A stretch of 64,000 nt of DNA from Anisakis pegreffii (taxonomy: Eukaryota; Nematoda; Chromadorea; Rhabditida; Anisakidae): the NCBI GenBank assembly GCA_035041965.1, contig JAPYMA010000052.1, positions 219,579 to 283,578 of the forward strand, in the 5' to 3' direction. Positions 1 to 11,613 of this stretch are shown here, piece after piece; positions within the stretch are counted from its first letter, which is position 1, and the number at the start of each line of letters is the position of its first letter. The translations under genes were made by a program, and so were the position numbers. The notes beneath the pieces are model-generated. The model had not been told where the DNA came from. It saw nothing but the letters and a program-made list of their open reading frames with translations, and did no database searches.

Positions 1-533
1 TCGAATGATTGGTGTGAAGAAATTAATATGTTACTGGTCAAAGCCGAGAGTACGGTAGGCTTGAATGTGCTAACCCCTATAGCGTCAGGAAAATAGCTAT
101 ATTTCCTCATAGAGGCGGAATTTCCCGGCGGAATTTTCATTTTAGAAAGCAGAGGTTCTGATAAATCGGACGATGTATAAACATCACTATGTTACTGTGC
201 AAACCTGAGAAGACGGTAGGCTTGAATGTATCAAACTTAAATTTCTATAGTAATGTGTAACATGTATTGATCTATAGTGATCAAATGCATATCAATGAGC
301 ACCTCAATGCTAGTTGAGATAGCTTTAATAAAATAGCTATATCTCCTCAACTATGCAAAATCGCTCGACAAAATATATACATTTCTAATTTCAGAGATTC
401 TGGTCGATCGATTGGTGTGAAGAAATTGATATGTTACTGGTCAAAGCTGAGAGTACGGTAGGCTTGAATGTGCTATCCCCTACAGCATCAGGAAAATAGC
501 TATATTTCCTCGTAGAGGCAGACTTTCTCGGCA
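1..533. repeat. Interspersed direct repeat, two long copies and one partial
   Basis: Bases 1-130 recur at 404-533 with about 90 per cent identity by eye. A third, shorter piece lies at about 189-229, sharing the GGTAGGCTTGAATGT core. No open frame is shared between the copies. The spacing of about 403 b could mean a tandem unit of that size. I cannot say whether it belongs to a named repeat family. Confidence 0.7.
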
Positions 534-2763
534 TGAACAGCCAACGGCCTATGCCCATATGCATAAGTAACGAACTTGTGATGAGTAGTGAATTAACAAC
601 TCTGACCAAAGTCGTTAGGAGTTAAGATGAGCAGACCAAATAGCTCTGCTTGAGTCGAGATCACACAGTGATCTTTGGTTTTTTCAAAAACCCCCTCACT
701 GATCATGATAATTTGTTAGTCACCTTATTAATGACGTGTAATATTCTGGTTGGTCGCACACGATTTGTTTGCTCATCCCTCACTGTTCGTGATGAATGCT
801 GATGACGCTGTGATTTTTTTGCACTCGTGCCTCTGAATCGATCATGCACCAAATTGGTCAATATGGTATGTTTTCAATGGTGAAATAGTGAAATATGCCA
901 GTGCATAGCGTTGCAGTGAATCATAATGATAAGAAATACCATTGAAATGATAAGTCTAAAAAACACTAGATTGAACATTGCGATGAAAGAAGTCGTGAGT
1001 GCAGTTATGGTCATGATAGAGGCTTATGTGAACATTAGTTGAGGCATGACACTCCTGTTGTACACAGTTTTTTCGACATCACATATCAAGCCGATAGTTG
1101 TTCATCAAAAAGAGCATTTAAAAGCAACAGTACTCTCGTGATCACTTTTTGTTCATTCCGTTTAATCATTCGATTCAAATATGCCGTTATCACGTTCCAA
1201 TTCATACTTTAATTTACAACGCTAACAATCTCATCCTGTTTTCTGATACGTCGCAGTCTTGCACTCACTGCCAGTGTGATCACTTCACCAAAAACTACCA
1301 ATACTTATGTTGTACCGGAGTACATCAAAGTTCACACAACATCACGTACAGCACTGCAGTAGCGGTTGGAAGAATTACAGAACAGTGACCGAAAAGTCAG
1401 CAGGAAAATACCTTTTGGATGTGGCGGAATTCATTGTTGCAGTTCGTAAAAATTCAAATACGGTGGCGAATCAAAAAGTATCGGCTTTTCTTTCATGACA
1501 TATCTACAGGTATCACAGTCTACCTATTTGACCATCTGAATATAATCCGGATACTCCCGCATCTTTAGAGAAAGTTTGGACTCATGAGAGCCATTGTTCG
1601 TGCTCGGCTTGAACGCAGCATGTGCTCTCATCCATCCTGAATATTTTGAAAATGTTTCTTAGAAATGCTTAGTTTCAGCAATAATTCAGCCATTTTTCAT
1701 TGAGTGATAGCAGAATGTAGTCCGTTGTGATATTTAGGCAAAACAATGTCCAGAAACATATTAGTCTTCTTCCATCTGAGTACACACATGTGTTCAAAGA
1801 ACATCAACATGTAATTCTGTGCAAATCACAATTTGTTGAACACGACAATGCACATTACAGCAATTTCAAGTGATATTGCATTAACCGATATCCCATTCTC
1901 ATGCATGTGCTTGGCAGTATGATTTGGCATGTGCACGAAAGTTCTTGCAAAGAGGGCAAAACGTTAGTCGGAAGGAATGTGAAAATGTTTTACTTAACTG
2001 GTATGCTCTGAACAGCATTCAAAATCAGCGAGTGGAGCTAAAATCAAAAAGAGAACATCAATTTTGGACATCTAACTAAACTCATGGAAAGTGGCACTTC
2101 GAGGAGTATAACCCCGAAAGATCACAGGCGTTCACAAAATGAAACACCCAGTTTGGACCGGTTTAAATTTGCCCAGTACTAAAAATGTTCGTTTTTGTTG
2201 GTTGCAACCTCTAAGCCTTATAGGAGTGATGCGGATATATTTGAGCTCCTTGTAAGCCCTGACTGAGTCACACGATCGAGTGAGCTCAAAATCGAGGTTA
2301 TTCAAGCTGATGAGCCCATAAGACGCACGTTGGCAATGAAACCATTTTCACAATTTCATAAGATTAATTCAGAAAGCTTGATAACCTTGTTACTCATTAA
2401 CTGTATGCAACAGTATCACAATGAAGGAATGAATACGATGATGCTGACATTCACTATGATTTCAGCGGTATTTGAACTTTCGTGAAATTATTTGCTTCAT
2501 TAATCGACGACAAAAATCCGTTTTATTGTTAGATGAATCAAGCAAGAATGGGTTAGACCGGACGGCCATGTAGCTCTTGAGAACGTATAAATGGCGTACG
2601 ACTACGAGTTCCCCAGAACCATTCGCTGTGGAACACCGACTGAAGCAACGGATGACCATGTTCAGCTGCGATCAGTGACACTTGCAGATCTAAATCAATT
2701 AACCGGCTGATCTTCTTTGCGATGGAATTTCATCGTAGTATGATGCACTTCTTAGTGGATTGA
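534..2763. other. Intergenic, no gene recognised
   Basis: Only short open frames on either strand, none with a splice pattern, domain or repeat that ties it to the gene family to the right. This stretch lies beyond the 3' end of the first tentative family member. Nothing else in it could be assigned. Confidence 0.5.
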
Positions 2764-3812
2764 TTATGCACGAATATGACATAGGTTATCAAATGTCATG
2801 CACTGGATCAAATTCACTTGATCGTGCGAATGGTTGTTGAAATGACAGTACATTCGAATCGAGGTCAATGCATGAAGCGTGAAGTGATATTCACGATGAT
2901 AGGGTTGATAAGCTCTGCATGCTGGAATAGGCGAAAAAGCCGCATTCGTCGAGGGTGCCTGTCCTGGAAAACAGATTATTTTTGTACTGTTTAGTCGAAG
3001 AACATTACATAAAGATTACATTTAGCAAATATGGAAGAGAAGCTGTCATAAAAAAAAACGAATTTAAGAAATGAACAATAATGAATTTTCACGGCAGAAT
3101 TCTTGAAGATAACTTTAGCTGGAGGAAAATTTTTGCCATATCAGTCAATGAGAAACAAGAAAGTTGTCACAAACCTATCGGCAGTGAATCGATGATTGAG
3201 ATAGCGATATTCCACTTCCGGAAATGTGAAGCTGCCCAAAAAGATCGGACGATCGATCAAAAACGGCATCGAGTTGATTGAAAATTCAGCAAAATCAACC
3301 CGCAGTTGTGGATCGTAGAAAATGGATGAGTGACTTCACAGCCTGATGATGTCAACAACCTGTTCTGATCTGGAAGATGATGTCGACGGTGCTTCTCCAA
3401 TAGAGGTAGCTGGTGATTGCGATATCCACGATACTTGGGCAGAGTTTTCTTGTGATGGAGCCTAAGGATATAGCAACATGAATACTTCATCCAACTGCTA
3501 CAAGTGGCTCGTTCAGGATGAAATTAAATATTTGGATTTTTTATCGAACCCAAACCCTCTTCCATAATAACAGTGTTCTTCAGGCAGTTAACTTTAACAA
3601 CAAGTCAGCGGATCCCGACAGTCTCGATAGATGATAACTGCTATTCTAACATGGATTTTTAATGGTGTTCCAAACATGAAAATGCTCACCTGCCTGGATT
3701 TTATTATCTTAAGGTAAATGAAAAATATCAGGAGGATCACGGCGAATGCAGAAAGACCGAGCGCTAAAGCTGACAGGAATGGTACGCTCGGGTAAAGAAA
3801 TTTAAAATTCAT
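2764..3812 (-). CDS. Gene A: diverged family member, tentative three-exon model
   Basis: Exon 1 (3690-3812) starts at an ATG and encodes about 41 residues, with a strongly hydrophobic helix at residues 12-33 followed by KIIKSR. The exon can close at the GT at 3688-3689 in phase 0, or at a GC donor five bases earlier in the phase 2 used by the rest of the family. A likely acceptor (CTGATTTCAG) lies just upstream of the ATG. A possible middle exon near 3340-3475 is basic (His/Arg-rich). A possible last exon (2764-2963) follows a very good TTTTCCAG acceptor and opens with Asn-Ala and Pro residues like the others, but has no PPxY. The joins between exons are not secure. This is the outermost and most diverged copy on the left. 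Confidence 0.35.
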
Positions 3813-5197
3813 GAGTGATGCTTTCCTGAAATCAGAGCGAATGGATTAGGGTAAGGTAGGATTTAGATGAAATGCTCTGGCGCAACGCATGAATGAATCG
3901 CTAAAGATGATCAGCAGACAATCGCACAATACATATCAACGCATCAACAAAACAAACCGAATAAGGTTCACCTACAAGAAACTCAAAATCAATATCAATC
4001 TGTCGGCAATTTCCCCAGAAGCCATGCGCATTTTTCGCATACACAATGCCATGCTTGAAGGAGTGTTCACAAAATACTGATTATAGGAAATTGGTAGCCA
4101 CAATGAGCTCGTCGTAGACGCGTGAACTGATCAACTCGGAAGTTATAGGAAACGGAGGATCGCTCTCGGTCAACTTTCGGTTGAATTTGTTAAATAGAGT
4201 GAAGTGTGACAATTGCTGAGAAAAGTTGAATTGAACGAACGTCTCACATATTTCTTGGTTCGAGCATCAGTCTATGGAATTGATGAAAGATGACCAATGC
4301 ATGCATTCAGGTGATCAGTGAATTGACTGTGAAGCTATTGTTGACACTTCTACAGTCTTTTTTTTTCATACAGCTTTGTGTCTCACCACGAATATTTCAA
4401 ACGGCCAAAAATGTCACATTCGCGTGTCGCATTCAACATTCGTTCCAATGCAACATTGTTGTCGGGAACATAAAGCAGGGCAGTCGAAGTAGCAGTAGAA
4501 AGAAAACTTTCGAAACGAGTTGAGCTGAACGCCTGGTGAACATGATAGCAGTGCCGTTAGTGTAGTATGAATAGCTGCACTGATAATGGTTTGATTCCAC
4601 GTTTACAGGCACTGATAATCAGCTCAGTGCGATTATACTTTATGATCAAGTCATCACAGACACACTACATTGATCACAATAATCAAACAATCTCAGACAT
4701 TATCGGTTCAGTTTGAACTCAGAGTTCTGATTGATTACGTGCACTGCTGAAAAAAAAAGCGTCAGTTCTGTGCATAGTCGCATTCCTTCTCCTTCTCCCC
4801 ATAGAAAGACTCGATTCTGCACGAACTAGTCACTAATTCTTTAGGTATGAAATTAACAAATGCTTAATTTTCGTATATAGATGTTGCCCACTCAGTGCTC
4901 ATGATGTAAGTGGGAATTTTCTGATCTACTCTTGCTCACTGATCTCGGTCTGTGTCATGACGGCTCACTCAAAACTTATGCTTTTGTAGTTGATCACTGA
5001 GTGCCTATCCTCCTGAGCCGCACAAACTGCTTCTGCTCACATTTTGCTAACATGCTCACAAGACCGTGCCATCACTCACCACAGCCGAAAGCATACAGAG
5101 ATTTTTTGAAAGCACCAGATTTGTTTCAATTCTGTGCTTCGAACTTTCAGCATTAGATAACTTCACTTTCAACAAATCAGACGAAAATTGGAATCAA
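3813..5197. other. Spacer: 5' flank of gene A and 3' flank of gene B
   Basis: No gene seen. It holds a pair of ACTGATAA sites (listed separately). From about 4890 it holds a diverged copy of the 3'-flank block that precedes every poly(A) signal in the array (the stretch ending with the CTGTGCTTCGAA / AAATCAGACGAAAATTGG section). Confidence 0.5.
4579..4618 (+). promoter_or_regulatory. Paired ACTGATAA (GATA-factor-like) sites, upstream of gene A
   Basis: Exact ACTGATAA at 4579-4586 and 4611-4618, 32 b apart. It lies about 770-800 b upstream of the gene A start, the same relative place as in the other units. Confidence 0.45.
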
Positions 5198-5203
5198 TTT
5201 ATT
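5198..5203 (-). terminator. AATAAA poly(A) signal, gene B
   Basis: AATAAA on the minus strand (TTTATT on plus), about 102 b beyond the stop codon of gene B, in a context shared by the whole array. Confidence 0.65.
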
Positions 5204-5304
5204 CGTACTCGTACAATCATATGCAAACATATTCACAAATATAGTTACAAAATGCACTAAATGCCACTGATAATTTCACATAAACAAATGCAGGCTATGA
5301 CAGT

Positions 5305-6561
5305 TTACGATACAGACTTTGTTGCATTTAAAGCCGATGAATAGGGCGGTGGGGGTAATGAGTTGTTACTTCCATTGGAAAGCAATCCAATTGGCCGTTC
5401 GGACTGCTGCTGAGGTGGGAGTGGAGCGCTCGGGCTGGGAGGATTGATTGTTGAGGAATGTGCCATAAACGGTAACGGTGGTTGATAGGCTGAATATGGT
5501 GGAGGATCGGGTGACAAAGTAATTGCCGCCGGCAACGCACTCCCTAGAAAATAAGATGATAGATGACAGATCATAACATGACAGATCATGAGTTCATGTC
5601 GAGTTGTTATTTGGGAGAAATAGATCGTATGAATTTCTCGCCGTTGAGCGTGCTCATTTTAAACGACTGAATGACATGGATTAACGGATGAATAATTGAA
5701 AGATTCTCTGATTCCAAATTTCCCAACGGCAATTGTTAAAACCTCACATAAAAGTTCGATAACTCGTTAGCAAAATCAACGAGCAATGAGCTGAGCAATC
5801 GATCACTAGAACTGAATCAAAGAAGAATTTGGGAATTCATCGGAACGTGCCTCGATTCTGAAACGATTGAACGTTAGCAGTAAAAATACGTCGTCGGCCT
5901 CTTCGTCTACAACAGCATCCGTTCACGCGGTAATACCTGAATAAAATATATTGTGAAACCAATGAGGCCTGAATTGAAGAAATTGCTGAAAGAACTTCAT
6001 GATCAATAATGGTTCATTCAGGGCATTGTAAACAGAAGGAATGCAATCACATTCGAAATTTCGAATAATATTCCCGATGAACATCATCTCTAACATTCCC
6101 TTCGTTATCTTTTTGATCACGACAGCACAAATTGCGTCTATCTCCCAAAAGTTTTCTGCGCCCCTTCAAAGCGCAAAATTTCTGCGAACATCACATCATG
6201 AATTAATCAGTCTGCTCAAAAAATTATATCAGTGATCCGGTAGACGGATATGATTGTTTTACTGCTTCAGTTGCTGATCACGAATGCAATAACGAAAACA
6301 CCAAGGGATTGCAAGAACAGGTGAAAAAGTTAATTTGGAAAGCACTTGAGAAATCTCAATTAACTCGCTTTTGGCAAAATCATCATTAAAATACCTGCAG
6401 CATCGGTAAAATGTGAACGCTATACTGACACAGAAAACAATGAAAAGTGCTACAGAGAAGTACGGGAAGATGCCTGATGAATGCATGCCGTGATGCATGT
6501 TGTCGGGTGACATCGTCGGATAATTCATCTCATCGGAACAAGGGCCAGGTGATAGTGCCAT
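5305..6561 (-). CDS. Gene B: single-pass membrane protein with two PPxY motifs
   Basis: Exons 6395-6561, 5851-5936 and 5305-5543, read right to left, give about 163 residues with no internal stop. Exon 1 starts at an ATG and holds a 30-residue polar N-terminus (two Met/His-rich stretches), a membrane helix at about residues 33-51 and the turn FYRCCR. Exon 2 is strongly basic with a Cys triplet (CCCRRRGRRR). That puts the tail inside by the positive-inside rule and makes the Cys cluster a candidate for palmitoylation. The last exon carries DPPPYSAY near its start and PPPPYSSAL near its end, both WW-domain ligands in form. The exon 2 donor reads GC (CGAG|GCACGT) where relatives have GT. GC-AG introns exist, but this could also be a weakening mutation. 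Phases 2 and 1 match the family. Function is inferred from architecture only. Confidence 0.7.
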
Positions 6562-7989
6562 TCAAGATGAATTTTATTGAACAAAAACCGATATGAAATA
6601 AACAAAATTATCATCAACATCAATAAGTAATAAATGCGATCGAAGACAACGACCAGTGACAGCTAATTTTGAAAAGACTTGACCCAGCTACGGCTTCGGC
6701 CACGCTTTTTGATATTTACAGCCTCGCCGCCGGCTGCATCAATTCACTTTCGGGATTTTTCATCCTTCTCTCTGTGTTTTCTGGTATTTTGGTTTCAGCT
6801 CCATCTCCAAATGTTCCGGAAAATTGGCCCCTCTGATAATAAACCATGTAATTCTTCAGTGTAATTGGCTTTCTTTTAACTCCAACTCTAATGTTTACTC
6901 TTCATAAGAGCATACGGATGAGCAGAAATGACTAAAAACCTATTGAAACATAGACGAAAAACATCGCAGTAAAATGTGCTTAAGATAAAAAAAACCCGCA
7001 AAAATAATGTTCAGAATTATAGCATTAAATAACAGAATTGATAACAGCAATGCTGATTCAGATTACAAAAAGGACCACATTAAGGATAATGCTGAGGTAT
7101 GAGTGATGTTAATAGTAATATTGCCTATGGGCTGGAGCAGAACTTTAGAGAGACCCTGTAAAACCAGTAACTTCATTGTATAACACGGAAAATTACACAC
7201 GGATCCCTCGATTTCTTGCACTGGACGAACCCAGTCGACATCGGAACAGGAAGAAAAGTACGGAAAAGAGGAGCGCGCCTTGTTAACGTGATAACTCTGC
7301 AGATTGTGCAGCATGATTGTGCGCTGATGTGAGTTCGGTTTTACGCTTTTAGTCACTGACATAAACCCAACATAATTAAACACGATCATCAAGCGAGCAG
7401 TGACGGCTAATTTTGGCAACGACCAGTGATCACTGATACCGGGCTCACAAAAATCAATCAGTTCTGATGCTGCTTTTAAGCATTGCCTTGCACTCAAGTG
7501 TCAGCGTTGTCATGTTTTTAAACATATATTGCTTATCACATGCTCTCTGCGTCACATCTATTCTCTTTCTCTGTTTACGAAATCGGAATTCAGCTCGATG
7601 TTGTGAAGGATTCTTACCGCGTGATGTAAACGTCATACGTTAAGATATTCTTAGAAGATTGTCATGAAGAGGTATCGTCCACTTGCTGCTAGTACTACAT
7701 GACCGAGTATTCTGGGCTACTTTGTTCACTGCCGCCGAGGTTGCTCAGCACAGATCACTGGATATTTAAGTAAAAAAATGTTTGTTGACCTATTGCTTAG
7801 CATCCTGATCCTGCATACCGACTCTCAACACGTTTTACTCACATTTATACGAGATAGTCCCCTCTGGGAAGCAAACCGAAGACATGCAAAAAAGCACCAG
7901 GACTGTTTCAATTCTGTATGTTGAAGCTCCACTACGGCCACCTTTAAATACGTTTCACTTTTCAAAAACCAGATGAAAATTGGAATTAA
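6562..7989. other. Spacer: 5' region of gene B and 3' flank of gene C
   Basis: Holds the array's leader block (about 6590-6870; the GACCAGTGAC ... CCGCCGGCTGC section found before nearly every exon 1), the upstream block (about 7060-7330, see findings) and the 3'-flank block of gene C (about 7640-7989). Unlike most units, no intact ACTGATAA is present here; the nearest match at 7433-7438 reads ACTGATAC. Open frames in it are not conserved as proteins. Confidence 0.55.
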
Positions 7990-7995
7990 TTTATT
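7990..7995 (-). terminator. AATAAA poly(A) signal, gene C
   Basis: AATAAA on the minus strand in the conserved GGAATTAATTTATTCG context, downstream of the decayed last exon of gene C. Confidence 0.6.
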
Positions 7996-8241
7996 CGTAC
8001 GAATAGAATCATACCCAAACATTCTCACGGATATCGATAAAAAATGCATTTAATGCAACCGAAAATTTCACATAAAGAAATTTATGTTGCGACAGACGGA
8101 GACGTTGGTGGATTTGGTGTGCGGTGAGGGGAATGAAGAGTCGGTATCATCGAAAGTGAATGTGGTTGGTCGTGCAAAGCGCTGTTGAAGTCAGCGTGGT
8201 GGGCTCAGATTCGGAGGATTCATAGGTGAAGAATGTGACGT

Positions 8242-9548
8242 TTAGTGCGACCGAGCAGCGCAGGCTGAATACGGTGGTGGGGCTGCCGAGAACGCATTCC
8301 CTGGAAGATAAGATGACAGATCGTGATCTCATGTTGAATTGTTAGTTGGGAGGGGACAATAGCAAAATTTTATCGTTGTTGAGGATGCATAATTTGATCG
8401 ACTGAACGATATCAATTATCTGATGAATAATTGGAAGATTCATCCATTGGAAGATTCATCTCGATACTGCGACGTGAAAATTGCGAATTATCGAGCGCAA
8501 CGTGCTATAATTTCAAAGGAAAATTCTATAGTTCGGCCAGGAAATGAACAAATGTTGAGTTGGGATATCGCATGAAATGAATAAATTGTTTCAATTGAAT
8601 CTCTTAGAATAGTGGAAACTCATCGAAACGTACCTTGATTCCGGGAGCGGTTAACGTTGACGTTGCTGGTCGTGTTGACTGCAACTACTGCAGGATATGC
8701 ACTACCTGGAACATAAGGTGACAGATTATGATCCCATGCTGAATTATTAGTTGGGAGAGGACGGCAGCAAAAAATTGTCTATCACGAGATTGCTTAATTT
8801 AATCGATTAAACGATATCAATTGTGTGATGAACAATTGGATGATTTTTTCATTCCAAACTCTCGATGCTTGCGGCATGAAAATGTCGAATTTTTTCGCGG
8901 TACGTAACACAATGCCATAAGAAAATTCTATAATTCGTCTATGAAATGAGCAAACGTTGAGTTGGGAAGTCGCTTGAAATGAATGAATTCCTTCAATTGA
9001 ATCTCTGAGAATTGTGGGAAGTCATCGAAACGTACCTTGATAACAACAGGGTTCACGTTATACTAAGACTACTCGACTTGGAGGACGACGCCTGAATAAA
9101 TGATAAGATGTGAAAACGGTGCAGAGTAGTGTTCGTCGGGAAGCAGTTTTTCGCACGGGGGAGAGACCCCGCGGCGAGTAAATTGGACGGGGAGGGGGGG
9201 AGGTACCTTCACAACATTTCTTTGCGCTCCTTCAGAGCGAAAAATTTCTGCGAGCATCAAATCATGAATTGCTCCGTCTGCATAAAAAGATGATGTCAGT
9301 GATTCGTTACAGAGAAGTGATTATTTTGCTGCTCTAGTTGCGAATCGCGAATGCAAAAACGAAATTTTTTTATTGACCCCAAGATGAGGTCAAACAGTCA
9401 ATTTGGAAGGCATTCGAAAAACTCTTAGCCTAATGCTTTTTTCGAAAATTATCAGAGAATACCTGCAGGAGCATCGAGGAACTACGATTACAGCGATGCC
9501 CACGATAATAAGGCTGGACATCATACCTAAGATTTGGGCGATTTCCAT
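8242..9548 (-). pseudogene. Gene C: four-exon family member with in-frame stops
   Basis: Exons 9463-9548, 9036-9091, 8634-8705 and 8242-8300 keep the family's splice sites and phases. Exon 1 starts at an ATG and encodes little more than a membrane helix (residues 8-24) ending PRCSCR. Exon 2 has a TAA at 9058-9060 where genes D and G have a sense codon. The last exon keeps AAPPPYSAC but stops at 8242-8244, and a second in-frame stop follows where relatives read on for about 60 residues. Skipping exon 2 would break the frame, since exon 1 ends in phase 2 and exon 3 needs phase 1. The third exon (AVNTTSNVNVNRSR) exists otherwise only in gene M, and in extended form in E and F. Intron 1 carries an unusual G-rich patch at 9150-9203. 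Likely dead, although transcription signals remain. Confidence 0.65.
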
Positions 9549-10001
9549 CGAGGTTGACACTCTTTTCGACTCCAATTACGACCGCAACTTCAATAATTAC
9601 GGTGCGTAAGTGGACGCAAATGAACAAGTAGTGACGAAAGACTTATTAAATATACCCGAGAACGACCACAGCAAAAATGTTTCTATGGTATAGAAAACAC
9701 AAAAATAACGACATGAATTGTGGTGATAAATAATGGTGTTTTATAGGGAGCATCACTTTAGCGATAGCACCGAGGCATATGTGATGCTAATGGCAATATT
9801 GTCTGTGGTCTGGAGCTGAGCTAAAGAGAAATGTGCATAACGATTTATTTCGTTAGATTTGGAAGTGCGCAGGTGTCCTTGCATTCTTTGCACTGGAGAA
9901 AGATAATTGACGTATGAGCGGCGAACAAGATTTTTGAGAAGAGCAGTGCTTGCTGCTGACTAGAAGTCACTAACACTAGTGCACCCCAGTACGCTGATAA
10001 C

Positions 10002-10009
10002 ACTGATAA
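10002..10009 (+). promoter_or_regulatory. ACTGATAA site upstream of gene C
   Basis: One exact ACTGATAA; a degenerate partner (GCTGATAA) ends at 10000 directly before it. Confidence 0.4.
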
Positions 10010-10468
10010 TCACTGCTAATCAGCCCCGCATAACAGCTCATCTCAGACAAAGTTATCATAAAATTTGTCATGCTCATAAAGTAGTCATCGTTTCATCGAT
10101 CACATTTTTTGCTTATCAAATGCTCGTACATTACCTACCAACATATGCTTATATACCCTCATATAATGCTCATATATTACATATCAATTACATACAATTA
10201 CATATCAATGTATGTAACCGATATCTCTGTTATAGATGTTCTCCTGTTGTGTTTAGGAAAGGACGATTCTTGTGACCAATTGGTAAAGTATGATGTCAAA
10301 GGATTTTTACGTTGTATCTTGGGATGTTCTGAGAGGATTGTTATGAAGTGGTCGTACCATACGCACATCTATTCTGAGCTACTGTGCTCATTGCCGCTAA
10401 GGTTTGTCAGGACAGTTCACTCACTAAGTGTGGAAACAATGTTTGCTGGCGCATTTGCTCATATGTTT

Positions 10469-10504
10469 GGGGGTGGTGGGGAGAGGGATCGAGGGGAGGG
10501 GGGG
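10469..10504 (+). other. G-rich tract, possible G-quadruplex
   Basis: At least five runs of three or more G within 36 b, on the plus strand, in the spacer before gene D. No other copy of this spacer has it. Whether it folds is not known. Confidence 0.5.
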
Positions 10505-11055
10505 AGTGCCGGTAGCAAATTAATTATGTAGCCATAGGAGATGCTCCTCGATGGCGTTAACGAATACATGCAAAAAGCACCATGATTGTCTCAATTCTCT
10601 GTGTTGAGGCTCATTCCTGTATGATGGAAAAGGATCTTTTCCTTATATTGTGTTATTTCCTTATATAGATCCTTATATTCCTTATGTTCGCTAAATTTTT
10701 CAATGCGTTAAAATGATCGTAGAAGATTGTTATGAAAAGCTGTCGCCCACATACTGCTCGTACTACACGTACGACAATTCTCAGCTACTCTGTTTACTGT
10801 CGCCGAGGTTGGTCAGCGCAGCTCACTCGCTGTTTATGCAAAAAATGTTTGCTGGCCCATTGTCTATCGTTCTGATCCTGCATACCGGTTCTCAACACGT
10901 TTTGCTCACATTATTATGAGACCTTCCCCTCTGGGATGTTAACCGTAGGCATGTCAAAAGGCACCAGAATTGTCTCAATTCTGTATGTTGAAGCTGCACT
11001 ACAGCCAGCTTCAAATATCTTATCTTTCCAAAAATCAGATGAAACTTTGAACTGA

Positions 11056-11061
11056 TTTATT
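11056..11061 (-). terminator. AATAAA poly(A) signal, gene D
   Basis: Lies 553 b beyond the stop of gene D, but only about 70 b if the LINE insertion between them is removed, which is the usual distance. Confidence 0.65.
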
Positions 11062-11077
11062 CGTACTAATAGAATCA

Positions 11078-11551
11078 AACAAAAGAATTAATCATACAGC
11101 AATGGATGGAGACAACAATCGGATGATTATCATACAATTAATACAATCATACAACAATGGACAAAAGGACGCAAAATATGTTGGGGATAGCTCAAAGTAG
11201 GATGGAGAGGTTGATGGTAATGGTAAAATTACGGGATGGGAAATCGAATGAATGGTTGAGAGGGGTAACGAAAGTTAAAGACTTTGTAAAATGTGCAAGG
11301 GAAAGGAAAATTAAGTGGACAAGAGAAATTGCAACAACGGACAGTAACAACTGGGCGAAGGGGTGCACAGAGTGGCAACCTAGAATCGGAAAAGGAAGTC
11401 GGGGTCGATCGAAAATGAGATGGCGAGACAATATTTGCAAAATATTCGGCCAAACATGGATGAGAAGAGCAGTGATCTGTGATGATAGCGATAATTGGAG
11501 TGATCTTGAAGAGGCTTGTGTACGATACGTACAATAACAGCTGAGTAAATA
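11078..11551 (+). mobile_element. 5'-truncated RTE-type LINE tail in the 3'UTR of gene D
   Basis: An open frame at 11157-11537 encodes 126 residues matching in pattern the C-terminal end of RTE/BovB-like reverse transcriptases: a basic region, W-x(7)-EWQPR, then GRSKMRWRDN and a closing W. The frame ends 14 b before the 3' border, in a short TAAATAA-type tail, as RTE elements do. The insert is flanked by a perfect 10-b target duplication, AATAGAATCA, at 11068-11077 and 11552-11561. The empty site is visible intact in the paralogous 3'UTR at about 29360-29385. It runs opposite to the host gene. The catalytic RT and endonuclease parts are absent, so it cannot move by itself. Confidence 0.85.
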
Positions 11552-11613
11552 AATAGAATCATACACAAACATTTTAACGAATATCGCTATAAAATACATT
11601 GCAACTGAAAATT

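Larger units (their letters stand above)
9549..11055. other. Spacer: 5' region of gene C and doubled 3' flank before gene D
   Basis: Upstream block at about 9755-9960, then the ACTGATAA site, then two successive partial copies of the 3'-flank block (about 10280-10620 and 10700-11055). Both contain the TGAAAAGCTGTCGCCCAC / GGTTGGTCAGCACAGCTCAC type of core. The doubling suggests an old unequal exchange. Long plus-strand open frames here have no consistent start or frame between copies. Confidence 0.5.

Noticed and set aside
7063..7497. A 144-residue minus-strand open frame
   Set aside because: It covers the upstream block of gene B in a frame that is closed in the paralogous blocks and has no shared start or splice sites, so it is a chance opening.
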